The position numbers were made by a program, and so were the translations under genes. A stretch of DNA of 36,356 nucleotides from a bacterium (lineage in GTDB: Bacteria > Hydrothermota > 32-111), in assembly GCA_028698175.1 (NCBI GenBank), contig JAQVDU010000007.1, positions 1-36,356 on the forward strand, written 5' to 3'. Shown in pieces: positions 1 to 7,947 of the stretch. How positions within the stretch are numbered: the first letter of the stretch is position 1; each line of letters begins with the position of its first letter. The notes under the pieces were generated by a model. The model worked only from the letters and a program-made list of their open reading frames with translations. It was not told the origin of the DNA and made no database searches.

Positions 1-48
1 TATTCTGAAATCCCTGCATACGCCGGAGAGAGTGAATATGCTATTCAT
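1..48 (-). CDS. lolD: Lipoprotein ABC transporter ATPase, N-terminal 16 codons only (LolD-like, partial)
   Basis: On the minus strand an ATG overlaps the last codons of the LolC/E-type permease gene by 8 nt, and the frame stays open to the window edge. The 16 visible residues, beginning MNSIFTLSGVCRDF, look like the first beta strand of an ABC ATPase. A GAAGG sequence 9 nt upstream could be the ribosome binding site. LolD is the ATPase partner of LolC/E permeases and is commonly encoded next to them, so the assignment rests mainly on position. No Walker motif lies inside the window, so identity is inferred. Confidence 0.5.
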   Translation of the reverse strand, partial: MNSIFTLSGVCRDFRI

Positions 49-1255
49 ACCTTATCGCCTTCACGGCGTCCATTGACGCCGCTTTCATTGCAGGATATAG
101 AGTCGCTATAAATGCAACAACTATGGTCAGAAGAAGCACGAATGCAATATCAAGAATCTGCACGTCCACGGGAAGTTTGTCCAATAGGTAAACCTGTCCG
201 GGCAAATCAATGAATTTGTACTTTGACAGAAAATAGCAGGCTGTAAGCCCTGCTAAAAGGCCGGTCACTGTTCCTATAAGATTTATTATGACTCCCTGAT
301 AAATATAGATCCTCAGTATTTCATTCTTTGAAAGTCCGAGCGTCTTGAGCACTCCGATTTCGGTAGTTCGTTCCATCACAATCATTATAAGGGTGGTGAT
401 AATATTGAATGCCGCCACAATTATTACAAGCAGGAGTATAAGGAACATTATCTTTTTTTCAAGGGCTAGCGCCGCAAAGAGAGAGCCGTTGAGCTCTATC
501 CAGTTGTTTGTTCTGTACGGATAGCCGAGTTTTTTTTCTATTTTTGCGGCAAGCTCCGGCGCCTTGTAAATGTCCTTTATCCTGAGTTCCACTCCTGTAA
601 CACCTTTATTGAGGCCGAATATTTCAGAAGCCCTCTCTATCGGTATGTAAATAAGCTCTGAATTGTACTGGTACATTCCGGCGTCAAAGACTCCTGAAAC
701 AGTGAACTGAGATAATTTCGGTATCAGAGAACCCATCGTCTCTGTTGACCCGAAGGGTGTTGCAACGGTAATTAGGTCGCCGGTATGAGCCCTTATGTCT
801 TCAGCCAGGTCAATTCCGATATAAAGCTCATTCTGTTCGCTTGGAACATCTCCGAACTTCAAATGTTTTTTCAGCACCCTGCGAGTTGTCTCATCCTTGA
901 TATCAAATCCCCTTATGATTACTCCGTCAGCATAATTTTCGAATTGTATGAGCCCTTTAGAGTATATAAAGGGTGTCATTGATTCGATGTCCTTGAAATC
1001 TTTCAGGGAATCTATGATTTCCTGATAATTTTTTACCGGCTCATTGAAGTATTTTAAGACTACTATGTGGCTGTTGATGTCTACTATTCTCTCCTTGACA
1101 TCCTTCTGAAATCCGTTCATCACAGAAAGAACTATTATAAGGGATGCGACTCCGATGAATATTCCGCCTATGGCTATTCCGGTGGTTATGTATCCGAATA
1201 TAGTCTTTCTTCTTCCGAAGAGATGCCTTGACGCTATAAATAGCAGACGGTTCAT
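41..1255 (-). CDS. lolC: Lipoprotein-releasing ABC transporter permease, LolC/LolE family
   Basis: Inner-membrane permease that, with LolD, extracts lipoproteins for transfer to the outer membrane in diderm bacteria. The 404 residues show the family layout. A short cytoplasmic start (MNRLLFIASRHLFGRRK) precedes TM1 at about residues 22-46 with the typical IVLSVMNGFQ stretch. A large periplasmic domain spans about 50-265, and three C-terminal TM segments lie near 270-298, 318-345 and 370-395 (FtsX/MacB fold). The start codon overlaps the lysS stop by 4 nt (ATGA), implying translational coupling. LolC and LolE cannot be told apart here; a single permease may form a homodimer (LolF-like). Confidence 0.88.
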   Translation of the reverse strand: MNRLLFIASRHLFGRRKTIFGYITTGIAIGGIFIGVASLIIVLSVMNGFQKDVKERIVDINSHIVVLKYFNEPVKNYQEIIDSLKDFKDIESMTPFIYSKGLIQFENYADGVIIRGFDIKDETTRRVLKKHLKFGDVPSEQNELYIGIDLAEDIRAHTGDLITVATPFGSTETMGSLIPKLSQFTVSGVFDAGMYQYNSELIYIPIERASEIFGLNKGVTGVELRIKDIYKAPELAAKIEKKLGYPYRTNNWIELNGSLFAALALEKKIMFLILLLVIIVAAFNIITTLIMIVMERTTEIGVLKTLGLSKNEILRIYIYQGVIINLIGTVTGLLAGLTACYFLSKYKFIDLPGQVYLLDKLPVDVQILDIAFVLLLTIVVAFIATLYPAMKAASMDAVKAIRYE

Positions 1256-2715
1256 TTTTCCTTTTTGAGAAGCGGAAACAAAACGACGTCCCGTATCGTG
1301 TGCTGATTAGTCAGAAGCATGACTATTCTGTCTATTCCGAGACCCACTCCTCCGGTGGGAGGCATTCCGTACATCAATGAATCAATGAAATCCTCATCCA
1401 TCTGGAATGCTTCAGCATCTCCCTGCTGTCTCTCCTCAACCTGCTTCATGAATCTCTCTCTCTGGTCAAGCGGGTCGTTTAGCTCGGAGAAAGAGTTGCC
1501 CACCTCCATTCCCGCGATTATCGGCTCAAACCTCTCGACTACTCCATCTATCTCGCGGTGTTTCCTCGCAAGAGGAGAAATCTCAAGAGGGTGGTTTATC
1601 ACGAAAGACGGATTTATAAGGTCTTTCTGTACCTTTTCAGAGAATATTTCATCAAGTATCTTGCCGTAGGTCTTCTTGCCGTCAAGGTCAATGTTGAGTC
1701 TCTTTGCTATATCCTTCAGCTCATCTGTATTCTTGTTTCTCACGTCGAATCCGGTCTTCTCTTCAATCGACTTGAAAAAATCCACTCTTTTCCACGGCCG
1801 CGTAAAATCGATTTCTTTGTCTGCATAAACGATTTTCTTTCCCGGAACAAGAATATCAAATATTTCCTCGACTATATTCATCATGTCATTGTAATCAGCA
1901 TATGCCTGATAAAACTCGACCTGGGTGAACTCAGGGTTGTGCGTCCTGTCAATGCCCTCATTCCGGAAGTCCTTTGCGAACTCAAAAACCCTGTTTATTC
2001 CGCCCACTATCAAGCGCTTCAGATAAAGCTCATTTGCGATTCTGAGATAAAGCTCCATGTCGTGGGTGTTATGGTGAGTGACAAAGGGCTGGGCAAATGC
2101 GCCTCCGTAAATCGGCTGAAGTATGGGCGTCTCGACCTCCAGATACCCCCGCTCAGACAGAAACCGGCGAATTGAAGAGATTATTTCGGTTCTCCTCCTG
2201 AATACAAGTTTTGATTCGTCGTTGGCTATAAGGTCAAGATACCTCTTTCTGTACCTCACTTCAACGTCCTTTAAACCGTGAAACTTTTCCGGCAGAGGTT
2301 TAAGCGCCTTTGAAAGTATGTCAATATCTGTTGCCGCTATTGTGAGCTCTCCGGAATGCGTCATAAAGAGCTTGCCCTTCACTCCCACGATGTCGCCTAT
2401 GTCAAAGAGCTTGGCGGCAAGGTATTTCTGCTCTCCGACAATGTCCTTCTTTACGTAAACCTGTATCTTTTCGATTTCATCCTTGACGTCTATGAACATC
2501 ACTTTTCCGTGCGCCCTTTCAGACATCATTCTTCCGGCTATAGAAATTTCAATCTCTTTGTCAACGAACTCCTCTTTCTTCTCTATAAGCTCTCTTACAG
2601 AATGTGTAGGGCTGAATGAATACTTGTATGGCTCTATTCCCATCTCCCTAAGCTTTTTGAGATTCTCGACCATCTGCTTTTCAAGTACATTAAGGTCTAT
2701 ATTATTCTGCTCCAT
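1252..2715 (-). CDS. lysS: Lysyl-tRNA synthetase, class II
   Basis: Cytoplasmic enzyme that charges tRNA-Lys with lysine using ATP. At 487 residues it has normal class II length. An N-terminal OB-fold anticodon-binding domain (about 55-150) is followed by the catalytic domain with motif 2 (FRNEGIDRTHNPEFT, about 250-264) and motif 3 (GGVGLGIDRIVMLL, near the C terminus). The start is supported by a strong GGAGGAG ribosome binding site inside the end of prfB and overlaps that gene by 14 nt. The prfB-lysS order is also seen in E. coli. It is most likely expressed from the prfB promoter. Confidence 0.97.
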   Translation of the reverse strand: MEQNNIDLNVLEKQMVENLKKLREMGIEPYKYSFSPTHSVRELIEKKEEFVDKEIEISIAGRMMSERAHGKVMFIDVKDEIEKIQVYVKKDIVGEQKYLAAKLFDIGDIVGVKGKLFMTHSGELTIAATDIDILSKALKPLPEKFHGLKDVEVRYRKRYLDLIANDESKLVFRRRTEIISSIRRFLSERGYLEVETPILQPIYGGAFAQPFVTHHNTHDMELYLRIANELYLKRLIVGGINRVFEFAKDFRNEGIDRTHNPEFTQVEFYQAYADYNDMMNIVEEIFDILVPGKKIVYADKEIDFTRPWKRVDFFKSIEEKTGFDVRNKNTDELKDIAKRLNIDLDGKKTYGKILDEIFSEKVQKDLINPSFVINHPLEISPLARKHREIDGVVERFEPIIAGMEVGNSFSELNDPLDQRERFMKQVEERQQGDAEAFQMDEDFIDSLMYGMPPTGGVGLGIDRIVMLLTNQHTIRDVVLFPLLKKEK

Positions 2716-3817
2716 CTGCTCCTCCTCTCTCTTTTGCTCTCAAAATGAGATACTCTTTTATGAATTGGTCGATATTGCCGTCCATAACCGAATCAACGTC
2801 GCTCGTCTCATGCCTTGTCCTCAGGTCTTTCACCATCTTGTACGGATACATGACGTAAGAGCGGATCTGATTGCCGAACTCTATCGCTGATTTCTTTTCA
2901 AGCTTTGACGAAAGTTTCTCATCCTCAATCTGCTTGAAATGCTCATACACCTTTGCCTTCAATACCTTCATCGCGTTCTCTTTGTTCTGAAGCTGGGACC
3001 GCTCTGTCTGTGATTTCGCAAAGAGACCTGTCGGTATGTGGGTTATCCTTATCGCAGTTGAGACCTTGTTCACATTCTGGCCTCCGGGACCGCCCGCTCT
3101 GAATGCATCCACTCTCAGCTCATTCTCGTCAAGCTCAAAGTCGACATTTTCCTCAATGTCCGGAAGAACGTAGACTGCCGCGAATGAGGTGTGGCGCCTT
3201 CCGTTTGCATCAAATGGAGAGACGCGCACAAGGCGGTGCACTCCAATCTCTGCCTTAAGGTAACCGTAGGCGTACTCGCCTTCAATGTCTATCGATACTG
3301 ATTTAATTCCGGCCACCTCTGCCGGCTCATTGTCTATTATTGTGTATTTGAAATTCATCTTCTGAAAGTACTTCATGTACATTCTTAAAAGCATTTCAGC
3401 CCAGTCACAGCTTTCAGTGCCGCCTGAGCCCGGATGGATAGTCATAATCGCGCTTGATGAATCAAGTTCGTCAGTGAAGAGCAATTCCGTCTGTAGCTTT
3501 CCGATGTTGACGGAGAGAGAATCTATCATTCTTTCAATTTCCAGTTGTGATGATTCGTCGGCTATCTCGGCAAGGCCGACTACAGACGAATAGTCATCCT
3601 TAACCGATTCAAACAAGGATATCCTGTCCTTGACTACTTTGAGCTTTTTGTTGACTGATTTTGCCTCTTTCTGATTCGACCAGAAATCGGCCTTTGACAT
3701 CCTCTCTTCAAATGAGGATACCTCACTCTTCCACTTTTCAAGCCTCACATGGGCAGTCAGGTCAGTGTAATCCTGTTTTAGAATGTCATACTTCTCTTTT
3801 ATTCTTGTTTCAAGCAT
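2702..3817 (-). CDS. prfB: Peptide chain release factor 2 (RF2), uninterrupted frame
   Basis: Recognises UAA and UGA stop codons and triggers peptidyl-tRNA hydrolysis. The 371 residues show the RF2 stop-recognition tripeptide SPF (200-202) and the catalytic GGQ loop (AGGPGGQNVNK, GGQ at 245-247). The N terminus aligns in length with E. coli RF2 up to the DFW motif (44-46), so the single frame encodes the complete protein. There is no in-frame TGA and no sign of the programmed +1 frameshift that autoregulates RF2 in many bacteria. First gene of the prfB-lysS-lolC-lolD unit. The promoter is so close to the ATG that the transcript should be leaderless or nearly so, and no Shine-Dalgarno sequence is visible. 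Confidence 0.96.
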   Translation of the reverse strand: MLETRIKEKYDILKQDYTDLTAHVRLEKWKSEVSSFEERMSKADFWSNQKEAKSVNKKLKVVKDRISLFESVKDDYSSVVGLAEIADESSQLEIERMIDSLSVNIGKLQTELLFTDELDSSSAIMTIHPGSGGTESCDWAEMLLRMYMKYFQKMNFKYTIIDNEPAEVAGIKSVSIDIEGEYAYGYLKAEIGVHRLVRVSPFDANGRRHTSFAAVYVLPDIEENVDFELDENELRVDAFRAGGPGGQNVNKVSTAIRITHIPTGLFAKSQTERSQLQNKENAMKVLKAKVYEHFKQIEDEKLSSKLEKKSAIEFGNQIRSYVMYPYKMVKDLRTRHETSDVDSVMDGNIDQFIKEYLILRAKERGGADGAE

Positions 3818-3825
3818 AGCTTGTT

Positions 3826-3854
3826 ATTATATAATGATTTACTTGTATTGTCAA
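3826..3854 (-). promoter_or_regulatory. Perfect sigma70-type promoter of prfB
   Basis: The minus strand reads TTGACA (3854-3849), a 17-nt spacer, then TATAAT (3831-3826). Both hexamers match the consensus exactly at optimal spacing. Only 8 nt separate the -10 box from the prfB ATG, so the predicted start site falls 0-4 nt before the start codon. Confidence 0.85.
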
Positions 3855-3862
3855 TAATAAGA

Positions 3863-3887
3863 GGGTATAAAACTATAAACCATACCC
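3863..3887. repeat. Small inverted repeat upstream of the prfB promoter
   Basis: GGGTAT and ATACCC form a perfect 6-bp inverted repeat around a 13-nt AT-rich loop, just upstream of the prfB -35 box. It could be an operator or a weak hairpin, but the arms are short and chance is a fair explanation. The rest of the 237-nt intergenic region contains only the two divergent promoters and nothing else I recognise. Confidence 0.25.
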
Positions 3888-4001
3888 CGTCCCTATTAAT
3901 AAGAACGACTCAAAAGACGCAGTCGACTCGCAACTCATAACTCGTGCTGTTTTTGCATTTATTCTTAAAGGTGGATACACGCAGGTCCCTCTCTGCGCAT
4001 A

Positions 4002-4029
4002 TTGACTATGAAATTTTATGTGTTATTAT
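4002..4029 (+). promoter_or_regulatory. Promoter of the Mpv17-like membrane protein gene
   Basis: TTGACT (4002-4007), 16-nt spacer and TATTAT (4024-4029) on the plus strand form a near-consensus promoter. The predicted start site near 4036 gives a leader of about 19 nt. That leader carries AGGAG (4044-4048) 6 nt before the ATG at 4055. Confidence 0.65.
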
Positions 4030-4054
4030 TTCATTTTAAATAAAGGAGTTAAGT

Positions 4055-4591
4055 ATGACATTTTATCTTGAATTTGTAAAATCCAATCCTCTTCTCGCAG
4101 CATTCATACAGTTTGCACTGCTCGGATTTCTGGGAGAGATTGTCTCTTACTTCATTACAAAGAAACCTCTTAGAGAGGTCGGCAACTGGCTTCAGATAAT
4201 CCTTAAGATGGTCGCCTGGGGAATACTGGGAATAATAATCAAATACGGATTCACAGGAATGCGCGGTTTTTTAAACAATCTCATTGAACACAATATGTTT
4301 ATGTATGTTAAGAGCGGAACTGTTATGTATGCTTTTTTCCTCTCTGTTTTCACCAACATTCTTTTCGGACCCCAGATGATGGCTTTTCACAGAGTCGAAG
4401 AAAATATTATTATGAGGCGAAAGGGATTTGAAGGAATAGAAAATTCATTCAAAACTCTGATATGGTTCTGGATACCTGCGCACACCGTTACATTCTCCCT
4501 TCCTGCCGACTATCAGATAGGCCTTGCGGCTCTGTGGTCTGTAGTTCTGGGAATCATCCTCGGTTCGTCTAAGAAGACAAAAAAGCAGTAA
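4055..4591 (+). CDS. Small polytopic membrane protein, resembles Mpv17/PMP22 family
   Basis: A 178-residue protein with about four hydrophobic segments (roughly 12-34, 46-66, 83-103, 132-170) and a basic C-terminal tail (SSKKTKKQ). The later part, with GPQMMAFHR followed by LIWFWIPAHTVTFSLPADYQIGLAALW, recalls the Mpv17/PMP22 pattern of tryptophans, an LP-x-x-x-(R/Q) turn and a terminal W, though the match is by eye and loose. It stands alone on the plus strand with its own promoter and Shine-Dalgarno sequence, and it ends 1 nt from the convergent MFS gene. No function can be assigned; a channel-like or small-solute role would be guesswork. Confidence 0.7.
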   Translation: MTFYLEFVKSNPLLAAFIQFALLGFLGEIVSYFITKKPLREVGNWLQIILKMVAWGILGIIIKYGFTGMRGFLNNLIEHNMFMYVKSGTVMYAFFLSVFTNILFGPQMMAFHRVEENIIMRRKGFEGIENSFKTLIWFWIPAHTVTFSLPADYQIGLAALWSVVLGIILGSSKKTKKQ

Positions 4592-4592
4592 T

Positions 4593-5867
4593 CTATATTC
4601 CGTCCTGCTCTTCAAGCTTTGCCTTGAAATTCTTTATCTGAAGAAGAAAGGTCAGAGATATGACAATGCATATTCCGCCCGAGAGCAAGAGTGTTGATGT
4701 GACTCCCAGAATCTCTTTCTTCGCAAGATAGCCCATCAGCAGGTTTCCTATGGGAGCCATGCCCAAAAATGCAAGATTATAGAAACTCATCACCCTCCCC
4801 CGCATTCTGTCATCGACAATTGTCTGCAGTATTGTATTTCCCACAGAGACCTGAGAGACCATGCCGAAGCCCACTAGAAACATCAGAGACAGAGACAATG
4901 CCGGTACTCTTGATAAAGACAAAAGCACCAAACCCGTTCCGAATATCGAGCCTGCGATGCTTATAAGCTTGACAAGAGTTTTGAAATGCTTCCTCGACGC
5001 AATGAATATTGCTCCCGAGAATGCCCCGAAGCCTATGGAGCCCATCATAAACCCGAGCATTTTGGGGCCTGAGCCAAGTGTCTCCTTCACATAGACGGGT
5101 AGAAGCGTATTGTAGGACATTCCGAAAACGGAAATCACTGTCACAAGGATAAGAATTGATTTTATGGCTCGATGATTGTAAGAATATTTAAACCCCTCTT
5201 TGAAATTAAAGAAGAAATTGTTCGAGTTGGTCTCTATTTTTCTCTTCTCGATTTTCATCATAAAAAGCGCTATCAGCACAGAGAGAAAGCTTATTCCATT
5301 TAAAAGAAAGCACATCTGCTCTCCGAATGACGCTATTATCAGTCCCGCAACAGCCGGTCCTATAAGCCGAGCTCCGTTGAACATCGCGCTGTTGAGGGCG
5401 ATTGCATTGACGAGGTCCTCCTTCTCCGTAACTATCTCAAAGATGAATGAGTGGCGCGTCGGCGCATCTACGGCATTCATTATGCCTGCCAGGAGAGTGA
5501 GAAGAAAAATCAACTCTATAGTGGCTCTGTCAGTATAAACAAGAAATGCGAGCATCAGCGCAAAGACCATCAGAGAGGTCTGAGTTATGTACATTATCTT
5601 TCTTCTGTCAAACCTGTCTGCTATCACCCCTCCGAAGGGGGTTATGAAGAGGTTGGGAATCAAAGAGGCAAAGGAGACAAGGCCGAGCATGAACGGAGAA
5701 TCCGTCAGGCGGTATACAAGCCAGGCGCCTGCGATCTGCTGCATCCAAGTGCCTATGAGAGAGACCCCCTGTCCGAAGAAAAAGAGCCTGTAGTTGCGGT
5801 ACCTGAATGCCCTGAGAGTGTGGGTTAACCTCTCTTTCGCACTTGAAAAAAGCTTATCTCTTTTCAT
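4593..5867 (-). CDS. MFS transporter (MFS_3 / EntS-like exporter family)
   Basis: A 424-residue inner-membrane protein with about 12 hydrophobic segments in two halves. The opening RNYRLFFFGQGVSLIGTWMQQIAGAWLVYRLTDSP matches the first helix of the MFS_3 family (EntS-like), and GGVIADRFDRRK (about 78-89) is the conserved MFS loop 2-3 motif. Many members are drug or siderophore exporters; the substrate here is unknown. It is the last gene of the nadE operon. Its ATG overlaps the priA stop by 4 nt, and it ends convergently with the 4055 gene without room for a terminator hairpin. Confidence 0.88.
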   Translation of the reverse strand: MKRDKLFSSAKERLTHTLRAFRYRNYRLFFFGQGVSLIGTWMQQIAGAWLVYRLTDSPFMLGLVSFASLIPNLFITPFGGVIADRFDRRKIMYITQTSLMVFALMLAFLVYTDRATIELIFLLTLLAGIMNAVDAPTRHSFIFEIVTEKEDLVNAIALNSAMFNGARLIGPAVAGLIIASFGEQMCFLLNGISFLSVLIALFMMKIEKRKIETNSNNFFFNFKEGFKYSYNHRAIKSILILVTVISVFGMSYNTLLPVYVKETLGSGPKMLGFMMGSIGFGAFSGAIFIASRKHFKTLVKLISIAGSIFGTGLVLLSLSRVPALSLSLMFLVGFGMVSQVSVGNTILQTIVDDRMRGRVMSFYNLAFLGMAPIGNLLMGYLAKKEILGVTSTLLLSGGICIVISLTFLLQIKNFKAKLEEQDGI

Positions 5868-7945
5868 AGTGCGTCATTGTCTATGCTGTATTCAAAATCT
5901 GCTTTTAAATCATCTATCATCTCTTTCACCTCTTTAAAGTCAGAGTATATAACGTACATCTCTGCTCTGTATAAATTATTGACCTTTTCCACGTAATGGA
6001 ATCCGGGAGGAAGAATCTTGACTCTCTTTCCTCTGCGCTTTTGGAGTTCTTCGTATATTTCATAAAGGTTTTCAAGGGCTTTGTCCTTTTCTCTGTTCTT
6101 GTGCATTATTCTCAGCATCCTTCTGTAAGGAGGAAATCCGTGGGATTCCCGCCTCAAAAGCTCTTCGCCTATGAATTTCAGATAGTCAAGATTCTCTATG
6201 AAATCCTTCAGATGGATCCCCGAAGGTCCTATCTCGACGAGTATCTTGCCCCTCTCATCTCTTCTGCCGGCCCTTCCGGCAGTCTGCACAAGCATCTGCA
6301 TGAACCTCTCTTCGCTCCTTATATCCGGAATGTTGATGACAGAGTCCGCATTCAGTATTACTGCGGTGTTTATGTCGGGTATATCGTAGCCTTTTGAAAC
6401 CATCTGAGTTCCGATGAGTATGTGCGCCTCTCTCTTCATAACCTTTTCCAATATCCTCTTCCTCTCCCCTTTCCTTCGGGTCGAGTCAGTGTCGAACCTC
6501 TCTATTTCGGCTTCCGGAAATATCTTCTTGAAAACGCTCTCAACCATCTCCGTGCCCCACACTCCGGCGGAGACAATCTCTCCTCCGCAGTGAGAACACC
6601 TCGATGTTATCTTCTTTGTGCTTCCGCAGTAGTGGCATACGAACTCTTTTGAGGATTTGTGATATGAGTATGAAACAGAACAGTTGTCGCATTTGAAAAA
6701 CTCCCCGCATTTCGAGCACTTGTAGAGATTGAGGTATCCCCTTCTGTTCAAAAAAAGAAGAACCTGCTTTCCCTGCGAAAGCGTCTTTGACACTTCCTCA
6801 ATGGCCAGACTTGCCACGTTCTTATGGGCTACAGTGTTGAATATTATCTTTACTTCCGGCTGAAGGGTATCAAGGAACCTCTTTTCAAGTTTAAGAAGGT
6901 TGTATTTGCCGCTCTTGACGTTTGCATACGTCTCTGATGACGGAGTGGCGCTCACCAAAAGCACTGGAGCGCTGTTTAAAAAGCTTCTGTACACCGCGCA
7001 GTCCCTTCCACTGTAGTAAGGAGCGGCGTCAAACTGCTTGTATGACTGGTCCTGCTCTTCATCAACTATGACAAGTCCGAGATTTTTTAGGGGCGCAAAG
7101 ACTGCGGACCGGGTGCCAACGACTATCCTCTTCTCTCCAGAGAGTATCTTGTGAAAATAAAAATTGTACTCCCCCTCAGTCAGCTCCGAATGGACTCTTG
7201 CAGTGATAAGAGAGCCGAATTCCTCCGAAATTCTTTTGAAGAAAAAGTCGGCGAGTCCTATCTCTGGAAACATCAGAAGAACGGATTTCTGCGTATTGTC
7301 TATTATATGATGAATCAGTTTGAAATAAACCTCTGTCTTTCCGGTCGAAGGTTTGCCGTACAATAGATAGCCCTGATGCTTTGATTCGTTTATACTTTTT
7401 TGAACTTCAAGAAACGCCTTCTCCTGCTCATCTGAGAGCTGGACAGCTCTCTTTTTCGGCGGTATGTATCCGGCGATATCCTCTCTGACTCTCTTGTCGT
7501 TTAAACAGGATTCAAACTCCGTTTCGCTTTTTAAAATCTTGACAGCTTCGCTCCTGGTGAAGGGTCTCTCCTTGGAGCGGATAAACAGTTCAAGATGTTT
7601 GTCTGTTTTTGAAATGCATACGTACTTTCTCTTTGTTTCAACATGGGAAACCATGAACTGCCTGTAAATGTCTCCCATTGAACTGAAGTAATACTCTTTG
7701 GCCCATCTCATGAAATCCAAGTATTCTCTCTGAAGATTTTCTGTGAAAAGCACTCTCTCAATGCTTTTAAGCTTTTTAACAATTGAAGAACCATCAAATC
7801 CCATGACAATTCCCAATAGTTTTTTCTTTCTGAAATCGATTTCGACTATACTGCCCTCAAAGACAGAATCTTCCAGATTTACAGGAACAAGATAATCAAA
7901 TCCGCAATCATTTTTGAAATAAACAAGAACCTTTGCGATTTTCAT
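5864..7945 (-). CDS. priA: Primosomal protein N' (PriA replication-restart helicase)
   Basis: 3'-5' superfamily 2 helicase that binds stalled or repaired forks and reloads the replisome. At 693 residues it is near typical length. Visible parts are the N-terminal DNA-binding region, Walker A (GKPSTGKT, 197-204, usually G-x-TGSGKT), motif II DEEQ (295-298, where most PriA proteins have DEEH), the eight-cysteine zinc region (CSKCGEFFKCDNC...CHYCGS...CSHCG, about 409-456) and the helicase C motif VQTAGRAGRRDERG. It is coupled to the MFS gene by a 4-nt overlap and follows the M50B-like gene by 2 nt. Its place downstream of recN groups recombinational repair functions. Confidence 0.96.
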   Translation of the reverse strand: MKIAKVLVYFKNDCGFDYLVPVNLEDSVFEGSIVEIDFRKKKLLGIVMGFDGSSIVKKLKSIERVLFTENLQREYLDFMRWAKEYYFSSMGDIYRQFMVSHVETKRKYVCISKTDKHLELFIRSKERPFTRSEAVKILKSETEFESCLNDKRVREDIAGYIPPKKRAVQLSDEQEKAFLEVQKSINESKHQGYLLYGKPSTGKTEVYFKLIHHIIDNTQKSVLLMFPEIGLADFFFKRISEEFGSLITARVHSELTEGEYNFYFHKILSGEKRIVVGTRSAVFAPLKNLGLVIVDEEQDQSYKQFDAAPYYSGRDCAVYRSFLNSAPVLLVSATPSSETYANVKSGKYNLLKLEKRFLDTLQPEVKIIFNTVAHKNVASLAIEEVSKTLSQGKQVLLFLNRRGYLNLYKCSKCGEFFKCDNCSVSYSYHKSSKEFVCHYCGSTKKITSRCSHCGGEIVSAGVWGTEMVESVFKKIFPEAEIERFDTDSTRRKGERKRILEKVMKREAHILIGTQMVSKGYDIPDINTAVILNADSVINIPDIRSEERFMQMLVQTAGRAGRRDERGKILVEIGPSGIHLKDFIENLDYLKFIGEELLRRESHGFPPYRRMLRIMHKNREKDKALENLYEIYEELQKRRGKRVKILPPGFHYVEKVNNLYRAEMYVIYSDFKEVKEMIDDLKADFEYSIDNDAL

Positions 7946-7947
7946 TT

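Noticed and set aside
1558-2175. Plus-strand 205-codon ORF opposite lysS
   Set aside because: Antisense shadow of a highly conserved gene; composition and lack of a ribosome binding site do not support coding.
3926-3940. AGTCGACT palindrome in the prfB/4055 intergenic region
   Set aside because: An 8-bp palindrome occurs by chance often enough, and it is not repeated at the other promoters.
5864-7945. PriA as a possible pseudogene because of altered motifs
   Set aside because: The frame is complete, the zinc cysteines and helicase motifs remain, and it is translationally coupled to its neighbours.
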